The notes under the pieces were generated by a model, which saw only the letters and a list, made by a program, of their open reading frames with translations, searched no databases and had not been told where the DNA came from. Below are positions 5,369-5,383 of a DNA stretch of 5,383 nucleotides, piece by piece. Made by a program: the position numbers and the translations under genes. How positions within the stretch are numbered: the first letter of the stretch is position 1; each line of letters begins with the position of its first letter. The stretch comes from an uncultured Actinomycetes bacterium (lineage in GTDB: Bacteria; Actinomycetota; Thermoleophilia; Miltoncostaeales; Miltoncostaeaceae): positions 1-5,383 of the forward strand of contig CAIPNN010000298.1 in NCBI GenBank assembly GCA_903866425.1, written 5' to 3'.

Positions 5369-5383
5369 CGCCCCCGCATGGGC
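5361..5383 (+). CDS. sufD: Probable sufD start (cut by right edge)
   Basis: A TTG at 5361 begins the frame MADAPAW and runs to the window edge. GGAGG (5350-5354) sits six bases upstream, inside the end of sufB, and the start overlaps the sufB stop by eight bases, the pattern of a translationally coupled operon gene. Only seven codons are visible, too few to identify the protein; sufD is inferred because it normally follows sufB in actinobacterial suf operons. Confidence 0.5.

Overview
The window is high-G+C DNA (about two thirds G+C by eye) with dense, tightly packed genes, many GTG/TTG starts and several overlapping stop/start junctions. These traits, plus a SufR-type regulator next to sufB, point to an actinobacterium. 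The amidohydrolase resembles, from memory only, proteins of the class Thermoleophilia (Solirubrobacterales/Gaiellales-like), so that placement is tentative. I see no RNA gene, CRISPR array, insertion sequence, integrase or attachment site.

Layout, left to right. (1) Bases 1-2199 hold a minus-strand operon read from right to left: a short-chain dehydrogenase/reductase (SDR), a hotdog-fold acyl-CoA thioesterase, a metal-dependent amidohydrolase, and the first 47 codons of an unrecognised gene that runs off the left edge. The junctions overlap or nearly touch (14-base overlap, 2-base gap, 4-base GTGA overlap), so the four are probably translated from one message. The SDR is notable because the usual catalytic YxxxK is replaced by SxxxR. 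(2) Bases 2244-3072 hold two plus-strand membrane-protein genes overlapping by 11 bases: a YgjV-like multi-spanning protein and a 93-residue protein with two membrane segments and a basic N-terminal tail. (3) A small GC hairpin fills the gap between this pair and a convergent minus-strand gene. (4) That gene encodes a winged-helix regulator with three C-terminal cysteines, taken as SufR. It is transcribed divergently from (5) sufB, the scaffold subunit of the SUF iron-sulfur cluster assembly machine, which is complete here. sufB is followed by an overlapping TTG start, probably of sufD, cut by the right edge.

How it works together: in known SUF systems SufB, SufC and SufD form the scaffold complex, SufS and SufU/SufE supply sulfur, and SufR represses the operon when its own cluster is intact. 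The divergent sufR-sufB arrangement with a shared control region of 133 bases fits that. The left operon looks like a small catabolic or acyl-CoA-processing set, but its substrate cannot be read from the sequence. Most of the window is recognisable housekeeping or metabolic content. The points most worth a second look are the altered SDR active site, the unknown gene coupled to the amidohydrolase, and the sufR/sufB control region.
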